A stretch of DNA of 64,000 nucleotides from Adhaeribacter aquaticus DSM 16391 (GCF_000473365.1 NZ_KI421517.1:2443504-2507503); one strand, 5' to 3'. Counted from the first letter of the stretch, positions 45,164 through 54,555 are shown. Numbers and translations: made by a program. Notes: generated from the letters alone by a model not told the origin.

Positions 45164-45898
45164 TTAGCTATTCCATATTTGCCAGGCTACCTCTGCTTGT
45201 AAGCAAAGCATTTCATAACCATTTTTGGAGTGGGCTCCTGCTTCCTTACCCTTTTTTAAAAATACCGTTTCGCTCGGGTTATACACTAAATCATATAAAT
45301 AGTGCTCTTCCGTTAAGGCCTGGTACGGAATAGAGGGGCACGTAGCGGTATTCGGATAGGTGCCTAATGGGGTGGTATTAATGATTAACGTATAAGAGGC
45401 CAATAGTTCTGGCGTTATGGCATCATAATGCAGTTGTCCGGATTCTGGCTTCCGGGAAACAGTTTTATAGGTAATTTGCAAAAAATCCAAAGCTGCCATT
45501 ACTGCTTTGGCAGCTCCTCCCGTACCTAATATTAAAGCTTTTGACCCGGGAGAACAAGGATAAAACTTCTGCAAGGACTGCATAAACCCCTGATAGTCGG
45601 AGTTGAAACCCTTTATTTTTCCGTCTGTAAATTTTATTACATTAACAGCTCCAATCTTTGCGGCCTCTTCCTCTACTTCATCCAGAAAAGGAATAACTAC
45701 TTCTTTATGCGGAATGGTAACATTTAACCCCGCCAGGTTAGGATGAGCTTTCAGAAGTTCAGGGAAACCATTAATATCAGGCAACTCATATAGGTTATAG
45801 ACACAGTTCTTAATATTATCAGCTTCAAACTTTTCGGTAAAATACTTTTTAGAAAAAGAATGGGTTAGCGGATAACCTATAAGTGCGTATTCTTTCAT
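45164..45898 (-). CDS. aroE: Shikimate dehydrogenase
   Basis: 244 residues. NADP-dependent reduction of 3-dehydroshikimate to shikimate in aromatic amino-acid synthesis. Substrate-site motifs are LIGYPLTHSFSKKYF, GLNVTIPHKEVV (catalytic Lys) and GFNSDYQGF (Asp). The nucleotide loop is LGTGGAAKAVMAAL. It is slightly shorter than average (about 270), as is common in Bacteroidota. Last gene of a compact run that begins with capsule export; 45 bp after the dedA-like gene. Confidence 0.95.
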   Translation of the reverse strand: MKEYALIGYPLTHSFSKKYFTEKFEADNIKNCVYNLYELPDINGFPELLKAHPNLAGLNVTIPHKEVVIPFLDEVEEEAAKIGAVNVIKFTDGKIKGFNSDYQGFMQSLQKFYPCSPGSKALILGTGGAAKAVMAALDFLQITYKTVSRKPESGQLHYDAITPELLASYTLIINTTPLGTYPNTATCPSIPYQALTEEHYLYDLVYNPSETVFLKKGKEAGAHSKNGYEMLCLQAEVAWQIWNS

Positions 45899-45943
45899 AG
45901 AACCTATAAAAATGAGCAGGAAGCCTTAATTATCTGGTAAAAA

Positions 45944-46621
45944 CTACGCTTCTTTTGCCGAAGAAAACTTATGCTTTAAAAACTCTATTACGGGTGGCAG
46001 AAGCGAAATAAGGATTATTGCAAAAATAGCTAAAGTAAAATTCTTTTTTACTGCCGGAATGTTACCAAAGAAATAACCTGCTCCCACAAAAAGCACTACC
46101 CACAGGAATCCGCCAATTATATTATAGGCAATAAACTTTCCGTATTTCATGGTACCCACTCCTGCTATAAATGGAGCAAATGTGCGGATAATAGGTATAA
46201 AGCGGGCAAAAATAATAGTTTTGGCCCCATGCTTTTGGTAAAAGTTCTGCGTTTTTAATAAGTGTTCTTTTTTCAAGAAACGGTAATCGCGCCGAAACAC
46301 CTTAGGACCAACATAATCGCCAATGTAGTAATTTAAGGTATCGCCCAAAAAGGCTGCAATAAATAAAAGTGAAATCAGGTAAAAAAGGTTAAACGGTCCG
46401 GGTATAGTTTGACCTGCCTCTGTTAATTGCGGAGCAGCAAATGCCCCCGCCGCAAACAAAAGCGAATCGCCTGGTAAAAAAGGCATAACCACAAAGCCTG
46501 TCTCAACAAAGATTATTAAAAATAAAATAAGGTAGGCCCACACTCCGTAATCAATAATTATTTGCGAGAGGTGCACATCCAGGTGCAAAAAGAAATCAAT
46601 AAAACTACGCAGTAATTCCAT
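45944..46621 (-). CDS. DedA-family membrane protein
   Basis: 225 residues with five to six hydrophobic helices. Family motifs are ETGFVVMPFLPGDSLLFAAG, GDTLNYYIGDYVG and FARFIPIIRTFAPFIAGVG. Members include undecaprenyl-phosphate and other lipid flippases (scramblases) of the inner membrane. A C55-P recycling role would suit a run that opens with polysaccharide export genes, but this is inference. Spacing to neighbours is 45 and 60 bp. Confidence 0.92.
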   Translation of the reverse strand: MELLRSFIDFFLHLDVHLSQIIIDYGVWAYLILFLIIFVETGFVVMPFLPGDSLLFAAGAFAAPQLTEAGQTIPGPFNLFYLISLLFIAAFLGDTLNYYIGDYVGPKVFRRDYRFLKKEHLLKTQNFYQKHGAKTIIFARFIPIIRTFAPFIAGVGTMKYGKFIAYNIIGGFLWVVLFVGAGYFFGNIPAVKKNFTLAIFAIILISLLPPVIEFLKHKFSSAKEA

Positions 46622-46681
46622 TATTATAAATTAACAATTTGCTAGTAAGTAGCAGGATTTAGAATATAAGGTAATTCCGGA

Positions 46682-47464
46682 TTAGCAATCAGCCTGCTTA
46701 TTATCCAGAAAATGCATGAAGGTATCGCCACGTAAGCCTAACCGAATTGTTTCTAATGGAATAATTTCCCTAGGAGAAATATTACCTAAATTTACGTTAG
46801 CTCCCAATAACTTAACAAACCAAACCTGTTGTTCTTTCTGGGGCGCTTCCCAAATAATTTTTTCGAAAGGTATTTTAGTTAATATCTCTTCTACCAAGCC
46901 ACTCCTAACCTCACCCGTAGACCGGAACAAGCCTACGTTTCCTCCTTCACGAGCTTCACCGATAACCTTCCAGGAGCCGGCATCTAATTCTGCCTGCATC
47001 AGACTAATCCACTTATAGGGCGGAATAATTTTCTGATCATCCTTAGAACCTACCTCCGATAACACCGTTACCTGCTTGGCTAACGTACGGATGTATTCAC
47101 ATTTTTTGTCGTGATTCAATTCAATTGAACCATCCGATACTTCTGCATATTCCAATCCGTAAGTATCTAAAACCCGGCGGTAGTCCTCGAATTGATTACG
47201 TATCAGAAAAGCCTCAAATAAAGTTCCGCCAAAGTAAACCGGTATACCTGCTGCTTTGTAAACTGCAATCTTTTCTTTCAGATTTGGTGTTACATAAGAG
47301 GTTGCCCAACCCATTTTCACGATATCTACGTATTCGCCGGCTACTTCAACAAAGTCTTCTACTTCCCGAATACTTAGGCCTTTATCCATGGCCATTGTAT
47401 AACCTATATGACGCGGTTTAGCTTCTCTCTCAGGTAATTGATCTAAATTATAATTCATCAACAT
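46682..47464 (-). CDS. Phosphosulfolactate synthase (ComA family)
   Basis: 260 residues, the full family length. ComA adds sulfite to phosphoenolpyruvate to form (R)-phosphosulfolactate, the first step of coenzyme M synthesis in archaea. Characteristic segments are VDIVKMGWATSYV, YFGGTLFEAFLI, EVSDGSIEL, LSEVGSKDD, VIGEAREGGNVGLF and LRGDTFMHF. Bacteroidota do not make coenzyme M, so the product may feed other sulfonates, possibly towards sulfonolipids such as capnines; I cannot show this. ATG at 47464 or 47458. Downstream of the TPR gene by 55 bp. Confidence 0.88.
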   Translation of the reverse strand: MLMNYNLDQLPEREAKPRHIGYTMAMDKGLSIREVEDFVEVAGEYVDIVKMGWATSYVTPNLKEKIAVYKAAGIPVYFGGTLFEAFLIRNQFEDYRRVLDTYGLEYAEVSDGSIELNHDKKCEYIRTLAKQVTVLSEVGSKDDQKIIPPYKWISLMQAELDAGSWKVIGEAREGGNVGLFRSTGEVRSGLVEEILTKIPFEKIIWEAPQKEQQVWFVKLLGANVNLGNISPREIIPLETIRLGLRGDTFMHFLDNKQADC

Positions 47465-47519
47465 GTCAGTTTAAAAGCTACTATTTAGCCGGCTTCTGTT
47501 TAAGTAATAATATAAAAGC

Positions 47520-48917
47520 CTATTTGCGGTATTGATCTATTAGTCGGGCCAGTGCCTTTTGTGATTCTAATTCCGGAAAATACTCAAATAGCAGGTAATG
47601 TTTATCGAAGTCCAAAATTAAAGCATTTTCCAAATAATTATATGCTTCTTTATAATTTCCTGCAGAAAGAAGGTAAGCACACATACGGTAATGCAATTCT
47701 GCCTCGTCTGGCTGAACCTCAATAGCATTTTCCATCAACTCTACAGCGCCCTCATAATTACCTTGTTCGTACAGAATTATAGACCAATTTAGCCAGATTT
47801 CTTTATTGTCAGGAGCCAACTCACTGGCCTTTTCATAACACTCGGTGCTGGAAGTAATATTGCCAACATTGTATTCTGCTGCTGCTAATGCTAACCAATA
47901 ATCTGAACTATCCGGATAAAGGGTGGCCGCTTTCCGGAAAAAATGTACTGCCTCAAACCATTTTTCCTGAGCATTCAGGATAACACCTATTCCAAACCAG
48001 GCCTCATCCATATTGGCATCCATATCTATTGCTTTCTGGTAGTATTTCCGGGCATTATCCCATTGGCTTAATTTTTCATAACACTCTCCTACGTTACAAT
48101 ATAGTTCTGCCGAAGGATCATCATATTCATTAGAAGTCATGAAAGCATCTATTGCCTTAGCAAACTCTCCTAACTGCACATACATATTAGCCAGCTGAAT
48201 ATAGCCGGGGGCAAAATCTGCTTTTATAATAGTTGCATATTCAAAAGAGCTCAATGCTTTTTCATAATTGCCTAACCGGGCCTGCACCAACCCCATGTTA
48301 TACCAGGCCGTGTGGGAGTAAGGATCAGCATCAATGAACTCCTGAAAAAATGGCTGGCAGCTTTCCAAACCGCCGGTAATATCCAGACAGTATAAAATCT
48401 CCTGCATGGCCAGTTCATTTTCCGGATTTATTTTAAGACACTGCCGGTAATACTTAGCTGCTGATTTGAATTTACCCCAGCTTTGGTAAGTTAACCCAAT
48501 GTTAAAATAGATATCGTCCCGATCAGTTGTTGATTCGGCTGCTTTTTTAAAAAAATCTATAGCGGTATCGTATTCACCTTTTTGGGTGTAAATAACACCC
48601 CGGGTTACAAAAATATCTGCATTATCGGGCTCTATTAAGGCTACCTCTTCTATCAATTGTAAGGCCTCAGCAAAATTCCCCGACATAGCTAAAATCTGGG
48701 ACTTATCAATTAGTAATTCGGTAGAAAAGGGATATTGAGCCAAAGCTGCATTACACGCTTCTAAGGCCTTAACGTAATTTAAATTATTGGTATAATGGTC
48801 AATGATTAACTCGAAATCCGTTAAATCAAAAAATATGGTCTCGTTGTTTTTAACCATATTTTCAAACTTAGCTACTAACTCCAACTCCTCATTGCGATCT
48901 TCAAAATTTTCGTCCAT
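47520..48917 (-). CDS. Tetratricopeptide-repeat protein
   Basis: 465 residues with about eleven TPR units filling residues 40-440 (for example AWYNMGLVQARLGNYEKALSSF, ELYCNVGECYEKLSQWDNAR and AWFGIGVILNAQEKWFEAV). It has no signal peptide and an acidic N-terminus, so it is probably cytoplasmic. TPR superhelices bind partner proteins or peptides. It lies between the SDR and phosphosulfolactate synthase genes with short gaps (79 and 55 bp), so it probably belongs to the same transcript, but the partner is unknown. Confidence 0.92.
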   Translation of the reverse strand: MDENFEDRNEELELVAKFENMVKNNETIFFDLTDFELIIDHYTNNLNYVKALEACNAALAQYPFSTELLIDKSQILAMSGNFAEALQLIEEVALIEPDNADIFVTRGVIYTQKGEYDTAIDFFKKAAESTTDRDDIYFNIGLTYQSWGKFKSAAKYYRQCLKINPENELAMQEILYCLDITGGLESCQPFFQEFIDADPYSHTAWYNMGLVQARLGNYEKALSSFEYATIIKADFAPGYIQLANMYVQLGEFAKAIDAFMTSNEYDDPSAELYCNVGECYEKLSQWDNARKYYQKAIDMDANMDEAWFGIGVILNAQEKWFEAVHFFRKAATLYPDSSDYWLALAAAEYNVGNITSSTECYEKASELAPDNKEIWLNWSIILYEQGNYEGAVELMENAIEVQPDEAELHYRMCAYLLSAGNYKEAYNYLENALILDFDKHYLLFEYFPELESQKALARLIDQYRK

Positions 48918-48996
48918 CTCAGGTATTTTCCTTTCTGCTGTAAGTTACAGCTTCCATCTTTAACAACAACTACAAAACAAAATCCGATCCATTCGG

Positions 48997-49977
48997 TTAA
49001 ATTTCTGTATGCAGTTTTTTTAATTCCTGGCAACACCAGCGTATGGTTTCTGGTAAAGCCTGGAACTCCATCCGAAGAACCTCTTTGATTTTATCGTTAC
49101 TGTAAAGGTGTTGCTTTTTTGATATTCGAGCAGTCTCTTTTGTGATCAAAGGTTTCTTACCGGTAATAAGTGAGCGTAAATGCTCCGTGCGCCAAACAAT
49201 TTCAGCTAACATATTTGGCACACGTATTTGAGGTGATTTTTTCTTAAAACAATCAGCAACTAAATTAAAGAATTCTTTATAGGAAAGTAAGCCAGCATTT
49301 AAAATAAATCTTTCTGATTTTGTTTCAGAGTTCATTAGTTTAACCATAGCAGCCACCACATCCCGGACATCAACAAAGTTGGCACATCCTTTTGTATAAA
49401 AAGCACGCTCCTCAAATACATATTTAAATAATTGGGTACTGCTCCTGCTCCAATCTAATGTTGGCCCTAAAACAACAGAAGGATTTACAATAACGCCTTG
49501 TAACCCTTCGGCAATGCCACGCCAAACTTCTAATTCACCAAAATATTTGGAACTGGCATAAACAGAGTGCTCTGAGGAAGCTTCCCATTTAGTATTTTCG
49601 TTAAAAACTTGTTTTCCTTTTACATGCCCAATGGCGGCGATAGAACTTACATGACAAAGCTTTATACCTGGTTTATCTAAACATGCATCTACAACATTAC
49701 TGGTACCAATAATGTTTATTTCTTTAAGCAAATTTGCATCCTGAGGAGCATACGAAACTAAACCAGCACAATGGTAAACCTGATCCACATCCTGCACTAA
49801 TAATTCTAGCAATGCTGAATCTAAAATATCCCCCTTAACCCACGTTAAATTTGGAACAGACTGCAGTTCATCAGGAATACTATTTCGGTAAAGGGCTTTT
49901 ATTCTATTGCCTTCTTTTAGTAGCTCTTTAATTAAAAAACTACCAATTAGGCCTGTTCCACCGGTCACTAAAACCAT
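48997..49977 (-). CDS. NAD-dependent epimerase/dehydratase (extended SDR)
   Basis: 326 residues. The Rossmann loop is VTGGTGLIGSF (residues 4-14), the catalytic pair is in YASSKYFGE (Tyr-x3-Lys), and the Ser is in HVSSIAAIG. The central region FVDVRDVVAAM is typical of epimerases/reductases related to dihydroflavonol reductase and nucleoside-sugar enzymes. The substrate is unknown; a polysaccharide sugar would fit the capsule genes, and a lipid or steroid-like substrate cannot be excluded. It lies 18 bp after the phosphatase gene. Confidence 0.9.
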   Translation of the reverse strand: MVLVTGGTGLIGSFLIKELLKEGNRIKALYRNSIPDELQSVPNLTWVKGDILDSALLELLVQDVDQVYHCAGLVSYAPQDANLLKEINIIGTSNVVDACLDKPGIKLCHVSSIAAIGHVKGKQVFNENTKWEASSEHSVYASSKYFGELEVWRGIAEGLQGVIVNPSVVLGPTLDWSRSSTQLFKYVFEERAFYTKGCANFVDVRDVVAAMVKLMNSETKSERFILNAGLLSYKEFFNLVADCFKKKSPQIRVPNMLAEIVWRTEHLRSLITGKKPLITKETARISKKQHLYSNDKIKEVLRMEFQALPETIRWCCQELKKLHTEI

Positions 49978-49995
49978 TTAGTATGGATAAAGCAT

Positions 49996-50766
49996 TTATA
50001 ATAATTCCTTATTTCGTAAAGGTAAATCTAAAACCTTTTTAAAATAAGGCGTATTTGCCGTTTTAACTAACGCATCCATGTGTTTGTTATGATGGGCATC
50101 TGTACCTATAAATTCTACGAGTTTTTGGTCAACCAGCTTTTCGGCTACTCGCTTAGCCCCTTCAGAATAATATCCAATTAAAGAATTGATATTTATTTGA
50201 AACAATACACCTGTATCACGCATTCTCAATAAATCATCAAACCGGCCATACAGGTAGGTATATCTTTCCGGGTGCGCCAATACAGGCTTGTACCCATTAG
50301 ATCTGAGTGCAAAAACAGCCTCTTTAAAATTAAATGGTTCATTTAAAAAAGAGGTTTCAAAAAGCAAATAGTTATCACCAAAAGTAAGTAACTCTTCCGA
50401 GTCCTCTAACTTTTTCAAAAACCATTCATCTAAATAATATTCTGCTGCGCAATTTAGCTCAATATCCCATCCTTTCGCCTTAACCGCGTTCTGTAACTCT
50501 TTTAACTTTTGACGAATACCAGTTGGGGTATTCTTGTAAAAATCGCCCATTATGTGGGGCGTCATAATTAACTTCTTATATCCAAAGCGGATATACTCTT
50601 CCACCATTCCCAAAGAGTATTCTAGCGAATCAGATCCATCATCTAAACCGGGCAATACATGAGAATGCATATCCACCATGACATCACTGAAATCTAAAAA
50701 TTCTTCTGTATATTCTGTTTCAGTTGATTCTGATTTCGCAAATATTTTCTTTAAAGCCGCAAGCAT
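49996..50766 (-). CDS. CpsB/CapC-family tyrosine-protein phosphatase (PHP fold)
   Basis: 256 residues. Mn-dependent PHP-domain phosphatase with metal motif DMHSHVLPGLDDG (32-44), TPHIMGDFY, AHPERYTYL and GTDAHHNKHM. These enzymes dephosphorylate the C-terminal tyrosine cluster of BY-kinases and so control polysaccharide chain export. Here the Wzc-like kinase gene ends 3 bp upstream, a matched kinase/phosphatase pair. An N-terminal extension of about 28 residues precedes the domain. Confidence 0.94.
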   Translation of the reverse strand: MLAALKKIFAKSESTETEYTEEFLDFSDVMVDMHSHVLPGLDDGSDSLEYSLGMVEEYIRFGYKKLIMTPHIMGDFYKNTPTGIRQKLKELQNAVKAKGWDIELNCAAEYYLDEWFLKKLEDSEELLTFGDNYLLFETSFLNEPFNFKEAVFALRSNGYKPVLAHPERYTYLYGRFDDLLRMRDTGVLFQININSLIGYYSEGAKRVAEKLVDQKLVEFIGTDAHHNKHMDALVKTANTPYFKKVLDLPLRNKELL

Positions 50767-50769
50767 ATC

Positions 50770-53205
50770 TTATGTAAAATTCCTTCTGAGGCGAGTTAGA
50801 AAGCTCTCTTTTACTTCATCTTCTTCATAATAAGAACTTCCATAGCCATAATCATATCCGTAACCATAGCCATAACCGTACCCATTTGAAGCATTCGCAT
50901 CATTTAATATTATTGAAAGCTTATTAAAATTATGTGTTTTAATAACTTTACTTAAATTCTTTAAAAACCCTTTCTTGGAATAATCGGCCCGAACAATAAA
51001 AAGCGGTATGTCCGCTTTTCGCATTATCAAGATGCCATCAGTTACCAAACCAATTGGAGGCGTATCTACAATTATTACATCGTACAACTGATATAATTCC
51101 TGCAACATTTCCTCAAATTTACTATTTAATATTAATTCTGAAGGGTTAGGAGGTGTAGGCCCGGCAGAAATAAAATCTAAATTGGGGATTGGCGTATTCC
51201 GGATACATTCCTGAACCGAACTTTTATCTATTAGAATAGTGCTTACACCTACTGAATTTTCAGCATCAAAAGCAATATTTACTTTGGGCTTGCGCAAATC
51301 TAAATCCAGTACAACTACCTTCTGATTGGACATAGCAATGATACCTCCCAAATTAACGGCCACAAAAGTCTTACCCTCTCCACTTACAGTAGAGGTAACA
51401 GAAATTAATCTTTTACTTTTTGCAGAGCTTATAAAATCTAGATTTGTTCTGATAGACCGAAATGATTCACTAATAGAGGATTTGGGGTTCTTATTAATAA
51501 TTAATTTAGATGCCGCTAATTTTTCTTTATGATACCGGGGAACAATTCCTAAAATAGGTGCTTTTACATTCCGCTCAACTTCACTTATGTTAGAAATGGT
51601 ATTATGCATCAAGTAACGGGCTCCTATAAGTCCAATACCCAAGAATAATCCAGCTCCTAAACCAATGGCATAAATAATTAATCTATTGGGCGAGATAGGT
51701 GCTTTAGGAACACTTGCTGATGATAAAATTTGAAAATCGGGGGTTGTTCCTGCTCTGGCAATACCAAATTCCACCTTTTTATCCATCAGGGTTAAATAAT
51801 ACTTCTCGTATAAATCAAAAAGACGCTGGAGCCGGCCTCTTTCTGTTTCCTTTTCGGGCATTTGTTGCAAATTGCTTTCAATTGCCCGCATATTATTTGC
51901 GATGGTAACCGATTGCTTTTGTAATAAATCTATGTTCTGCTGCAATAGTTTTACAACTGCTTGCTTTGTAAATTCAATTTCCTTCTGATAAAGCTGCACG
52001 GCTTCGGTAGTCGGCTTATACGAACGCAATAATAACTTGTAGTTTAACTGCATATCACTTAACTGGGTCACCCGCTCAGAAAGCTCTGAATCCTCTACCT
52101 CCTTCAGGCTAGGAATAACTTCTTCCAGGTTACTATTACGATTTACTAGATTTAAAACTTCTTTTAGCAATGAAATTTGAACACCCAGTTCAAGCCGCTC
52201 TTTTTGAAATTCTTCCAGCCGCTCCATACTCTTGCCTACATCCGCCTTTACATCATAGGTTTTATTCTTCCGGACAAAGGATTCCATCTGGTTTTCAGAC
52301 TGCTGAAGATTATCCCGGGTTTCCTGCAATTGCTCATCTAAAAAGTCTAACGTTTGGCGGGTTGCCAGATCTTTTTGCCTAAGTTTTTGCTCTAAATAGA
52401 CAGAATCTATCTTATTAATAATGTCAACTGCTTTAAGCGGATTATAATCTGTAAAAGAAATACCAATGGTATGTGCATCCGGATTTATTATCTCAACGGC
52501 TAAATTTTCATTGAAATAATCATTTAAAGCGGAGTTACTATTGATAACAAAATAGAAATTTTGGTCTAAAACATTTTCATCAAAAAAAGATGTTTTCGTT
52601 ATGATTAAATCTATCTCATTCTTATGAATTGGTTCTCCAATTTTATGTTCTTCAACAATTTCCTGCTCGCCTACTAAATAAGAGAGTCTGAATTGGTCAT
52701 TTTCCAGAAAGTCTATATTAAACCTTTTATTATAAAAGCTTTCATCCCTAATAGTGTATTTAATCCTAAAAGGTGATGTTTTATACCTTTCTTCATTTAA
52801 TACATTTCCTACTAAGTAATAGCTTACCGTTATATCTAATTTCTCTTTGAGCTTTTCATAAATTAAATTAGATTTAATAAGCTCTACTTCACCGGATAAA
52901 GATTCTATATTTTTTTTATTACTGGCAGCTTCGCCCAAAGCACCACCTAAACCTAGCGCATTAGCTTCTGATTGTTCATTAATTTTTAAAATAGAAGAGG
53001 ATTGGTATACCGGTTTAGTATACCGAAGAAATAAATAGGAAGCAGTAAGTCCTAAAAGGATCAATAATACAATCCAGATAAGACTTTTTCGGGCTACAAT
53101 TAAAAGGGTTACAAAATCTACTTCACCGCCACCTTCATCTTCTTCCGAATCAATATTAACCTTACTGTTTAGCTCATCAAGGTCAGCGGAATACTCTTTT
53201 GCCAT
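50770..53205 (-). CDS. Polysaccharide co-polymerase/tyrosine autokinase (Wzc-like)
   Basis: 811 residues. The N-terminal Wzz-type chain-length domain is anchored by two transmembrane helices (about 33-52 and 505-525) enclosing a large periplasmic coiled-coil region. The C-terminal BY-kinase has Walker A VSGEGKTFVAVNL (near 605), Walker A' VLDLDLRKPK and Walker B VIVDTPP. The tyrosine tail is GYGYGYGYGYDYGYG (775-789) then SSYYEEDE. It drives capsule or exopolysaccharide polymerisation and export with the Wza-like lipoprotein upstream, and is dephosphorylated by the PHP phosphatase downstream. Confidence 0.95.
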   Translation of the reverse strand: MAKEYSADLDELNSKVNIDSEEDEGGGEVDFVTLLIVARKSLIWIVLLILLGLTASYLFLRYTKPVYQSSSILKINEQSEANALGLGGALGEAASNKKNIESLSGEVELIKSNLIYEKLKEKLDITVSYYLVGNVLNEERYKTSPFRIKYTIRDESFYNKRFNIDFLENDQFRLSYLVGEQEIVEEHKIGEPIHKNEIDLIITKTSFFDENVLDQNFYFVINSNSALNDYFNENLAVEIINPDAHTIGISFTDYNPLKAVDIINKIDSVYLEQKLRQKDLATRQTLDFLDEQLQETRDNLQQSENQMESFVRKNKTYDVKADVGKSMERLEEFQKERLELGVQISLLKEVLNLVNRNSNLEEVIPSLKEVEDSELSERVTQLSDMQLNYKLLLRSYKPTTEAVQLYQKEIEFTKQAVVKLLQQNIDLLQKQSVTIANNMRAIESNLQQMPEKETERGRLQRLFDLYEKYYLTLMDKKVEFGIARAGTTPDFQILSSASVPKAPISPNRLIIYAIGLGAGLFLGIGLIGARYLMHNTISNISEVERNVKAPILGIVPRYHKEKLAASKLIINKNPKSSISESFRSIRTNLDFISSAKSKRLISVTSTVSGEGKTFVAVNLGGIIAMSNQKVVVLDLDLRKPKVNIAFDAENSVGVSTILIDKSSVQECIRNTPIPNLDFISAGPTPPNPSELILNSKFEEMLQELYQLYDVIIVDTPPIGLVTDGILIMRKADIPLFIVRADYSKKGFLKNLSKVIKTHNFNKLSIILNDANASNGYGYGYGYGYDYGYGSSYYEEDEVKESFLTRLRRNFT
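50841..50884. repeat. Hexanucleotide repeat encoding Gly-Tyr units
   Basis: About seven near-identical 6-bp units (CCATAA, CCGTAA, CCATAG on the + strand) encode the alternating Gly-Tyr tail of the Wzc-like kinase. Variation between GGT/GGC-type and TAC/TAT codons is limited, so replication slippage in steps of two residues is possible. Confidence 0.75.
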
Positions 53206-53237
53206 TAATTAGTATATTATTTTAAATTAGGTTACTA

Positions 53238-54200
53238 TTAATTTTGACCTAAATTATTGAAAACAAGAATTGTAGTAACTATTGTGCCAACTACACCAAA
53301 CATGGTGCTCACGACAGGTGCAATATCTCGAAATGCAGTTAAGAAAACACGAGGATTGGGTTCTACATAAATGACATCATTCGGCTCAATATTTAAATTT
53401 GCTCTTTTCATACCATCTATGGTACTTAAATCCACTACCTGCACAATCGGGTCATGATTCATATAATCACGAATAATCTTAATATTATAAGACTTTCCTG
53501 TACCAGATATTCCCCCTGCCAATGCCAATACTTCTAATAAATTCATATTGTCATCATTCATTTGTATCACCATTCCTAAAGAAGCAGAGCTTCCAAAAGA
53601 GCCACCCATCATTCCTCCAATTTGTCCACCTCCGCCTCCGCCTATAGCACCTAAAACAAATACCCGGTTATTTGAAACTCTGGTTGTAACAAAAGGATCT
53701 ATATAATATTCTGAATACAAAGTCTGAAGAACACTATCGGCCTGCAATAAGGTATAACCGCTCAATTTCACATCATTAATCATTGGCAGCCTAACAGTAC
53801 CATCATACTGAACTAAAAATTCATTATTAGCAACGTTTTGATTGCCTGCGTTTCCACCTCTCCCGGAGCCACCAATACCGCCTCTAACCACAGTACTTCC
53901 TCTTGAAGTAGAGTTATTTCCCCCTCCAACACCTCCACCGGGTGCTCCAAAAGGCAATTCCCCATTTGGGTCAAAAATACGCTCGCCTTTATTGGTATAA
54001 ACACGGACCTCTAAATAATCGTTCGGCTGTATAATGTAGTTCTGTTCAACATTAACGAGTGATTTTTTCAAACGGTCCACATTTACACTATTGGTACTTT
54101 GGAACATTATCCCCTGTCTATAGGTGTTACAGGAAAAGATGGAGATACTACAAAAGAAAATAAGAAGACGTAAATAATTAGTCTTTATAAATACCTGCAT
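53238..54200 (-). CDS. Wza-like polysaccharide export outer-membrane lipoprotein
   Basis: 320 residues. Lipobox SIFSC (Cys24). Poly_export/PES domain with YIIQPNDYLEVRVYT (about 55-69) and FLVQYDGTVRLPMINDVKLSG, then an SLBB region ending IEPNDVIYVEP. Two glycine-rich inserts interrupt the protein (about 85-120 and 186-205). A hydrophobic helix at about 294-314 may be the transmembrane segment. It forms the outer-membrane channel for the polymer handled by the Wzc-like kinase (32-bp gap). First gene of the minus-strand run. Confidence 0.92.
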   Translation of the reverse strand: MQVFIKTNYLRLLIFFCSISIFSCNTYRQGIMFQSTNSVNVDRLKKSLVNVEQNYIIQPNDYLEVRVYTNKGERIFDPNGELPFGAPGGGVGGGNNSTSRGSTVVRGGIGGSGRGGNAGNQNVANNEFLVQYDGTVRLPMINDVKLSGYTLLQADSVLQTLYSEYYIDPFVTTRVSNNRVFVLGAIGGGGGGQIGGMMGGSFGSSASLGMVIQMNDDNMNLLEVLALAGGISGTGKSYNIKIIRDYMNHDPIVQVVDLSTIDGMKRANLNIEPNDVIYVEPNPRVFLTAFRDIAPVVSTMFGVVGTIVTTILVFNNLGQN

Positions 54201-54490
54201 TAATTACAAAGTATATAGTTGAAGAATATAATGGAGAGTTTTATTAAAACTGCCAGCAATCTGGCACAAAATAAGTTAAAATTGGTTGCCTTACCAAAAT
54301 CATTGAATTTTATGTAAAGTGATTACGTTTTGTTTTTAACGTAAAAAGCCCTATAAAGTGTTTACTGAATTTAAATATATTAAAACTTAAATATCTTTTT
54401 TTTATGATAACCCTATCAGGTTTGCTTGCCTAAGGAGCAAATTCGAAATAAGAATACCGGCTCCTCCATAAAAATATTTCAACCTTTCTC
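54201..54490. promoter_or_regulatory. Divergent control region between the capsule operon and rpsU
   Basis: Contains two short inverted repeats, TGCCAG-caat-CTGGCA (54251-54266) and TTACGTT-8 nt-AACGTAA (54323-54344). It is AT-rich and shows no gene. The capsule promoter must lie here, but I find no exact TAnnTTTG on the minus strand; the nearest is TACTTTG close to the start codon. Confidence 0.4.
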
Positions 54491-54521
54491 TTGATTTTCA
54501 GTATTTTTGTATATAAATTTG
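54491..54521 (+). promoter_or_regulatory. Promoter of rpsU
   Basis: TTG (54491-54493), 20-nt spacer, exact TAAATTTG (54514-54521). The leader to the ATG at 54556 would be about 30 nt. Confidence 0.7.
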
Positions 54522-54555
54522 CAGTCCTAAAAATATAGCAAAGAAATATATAAAA

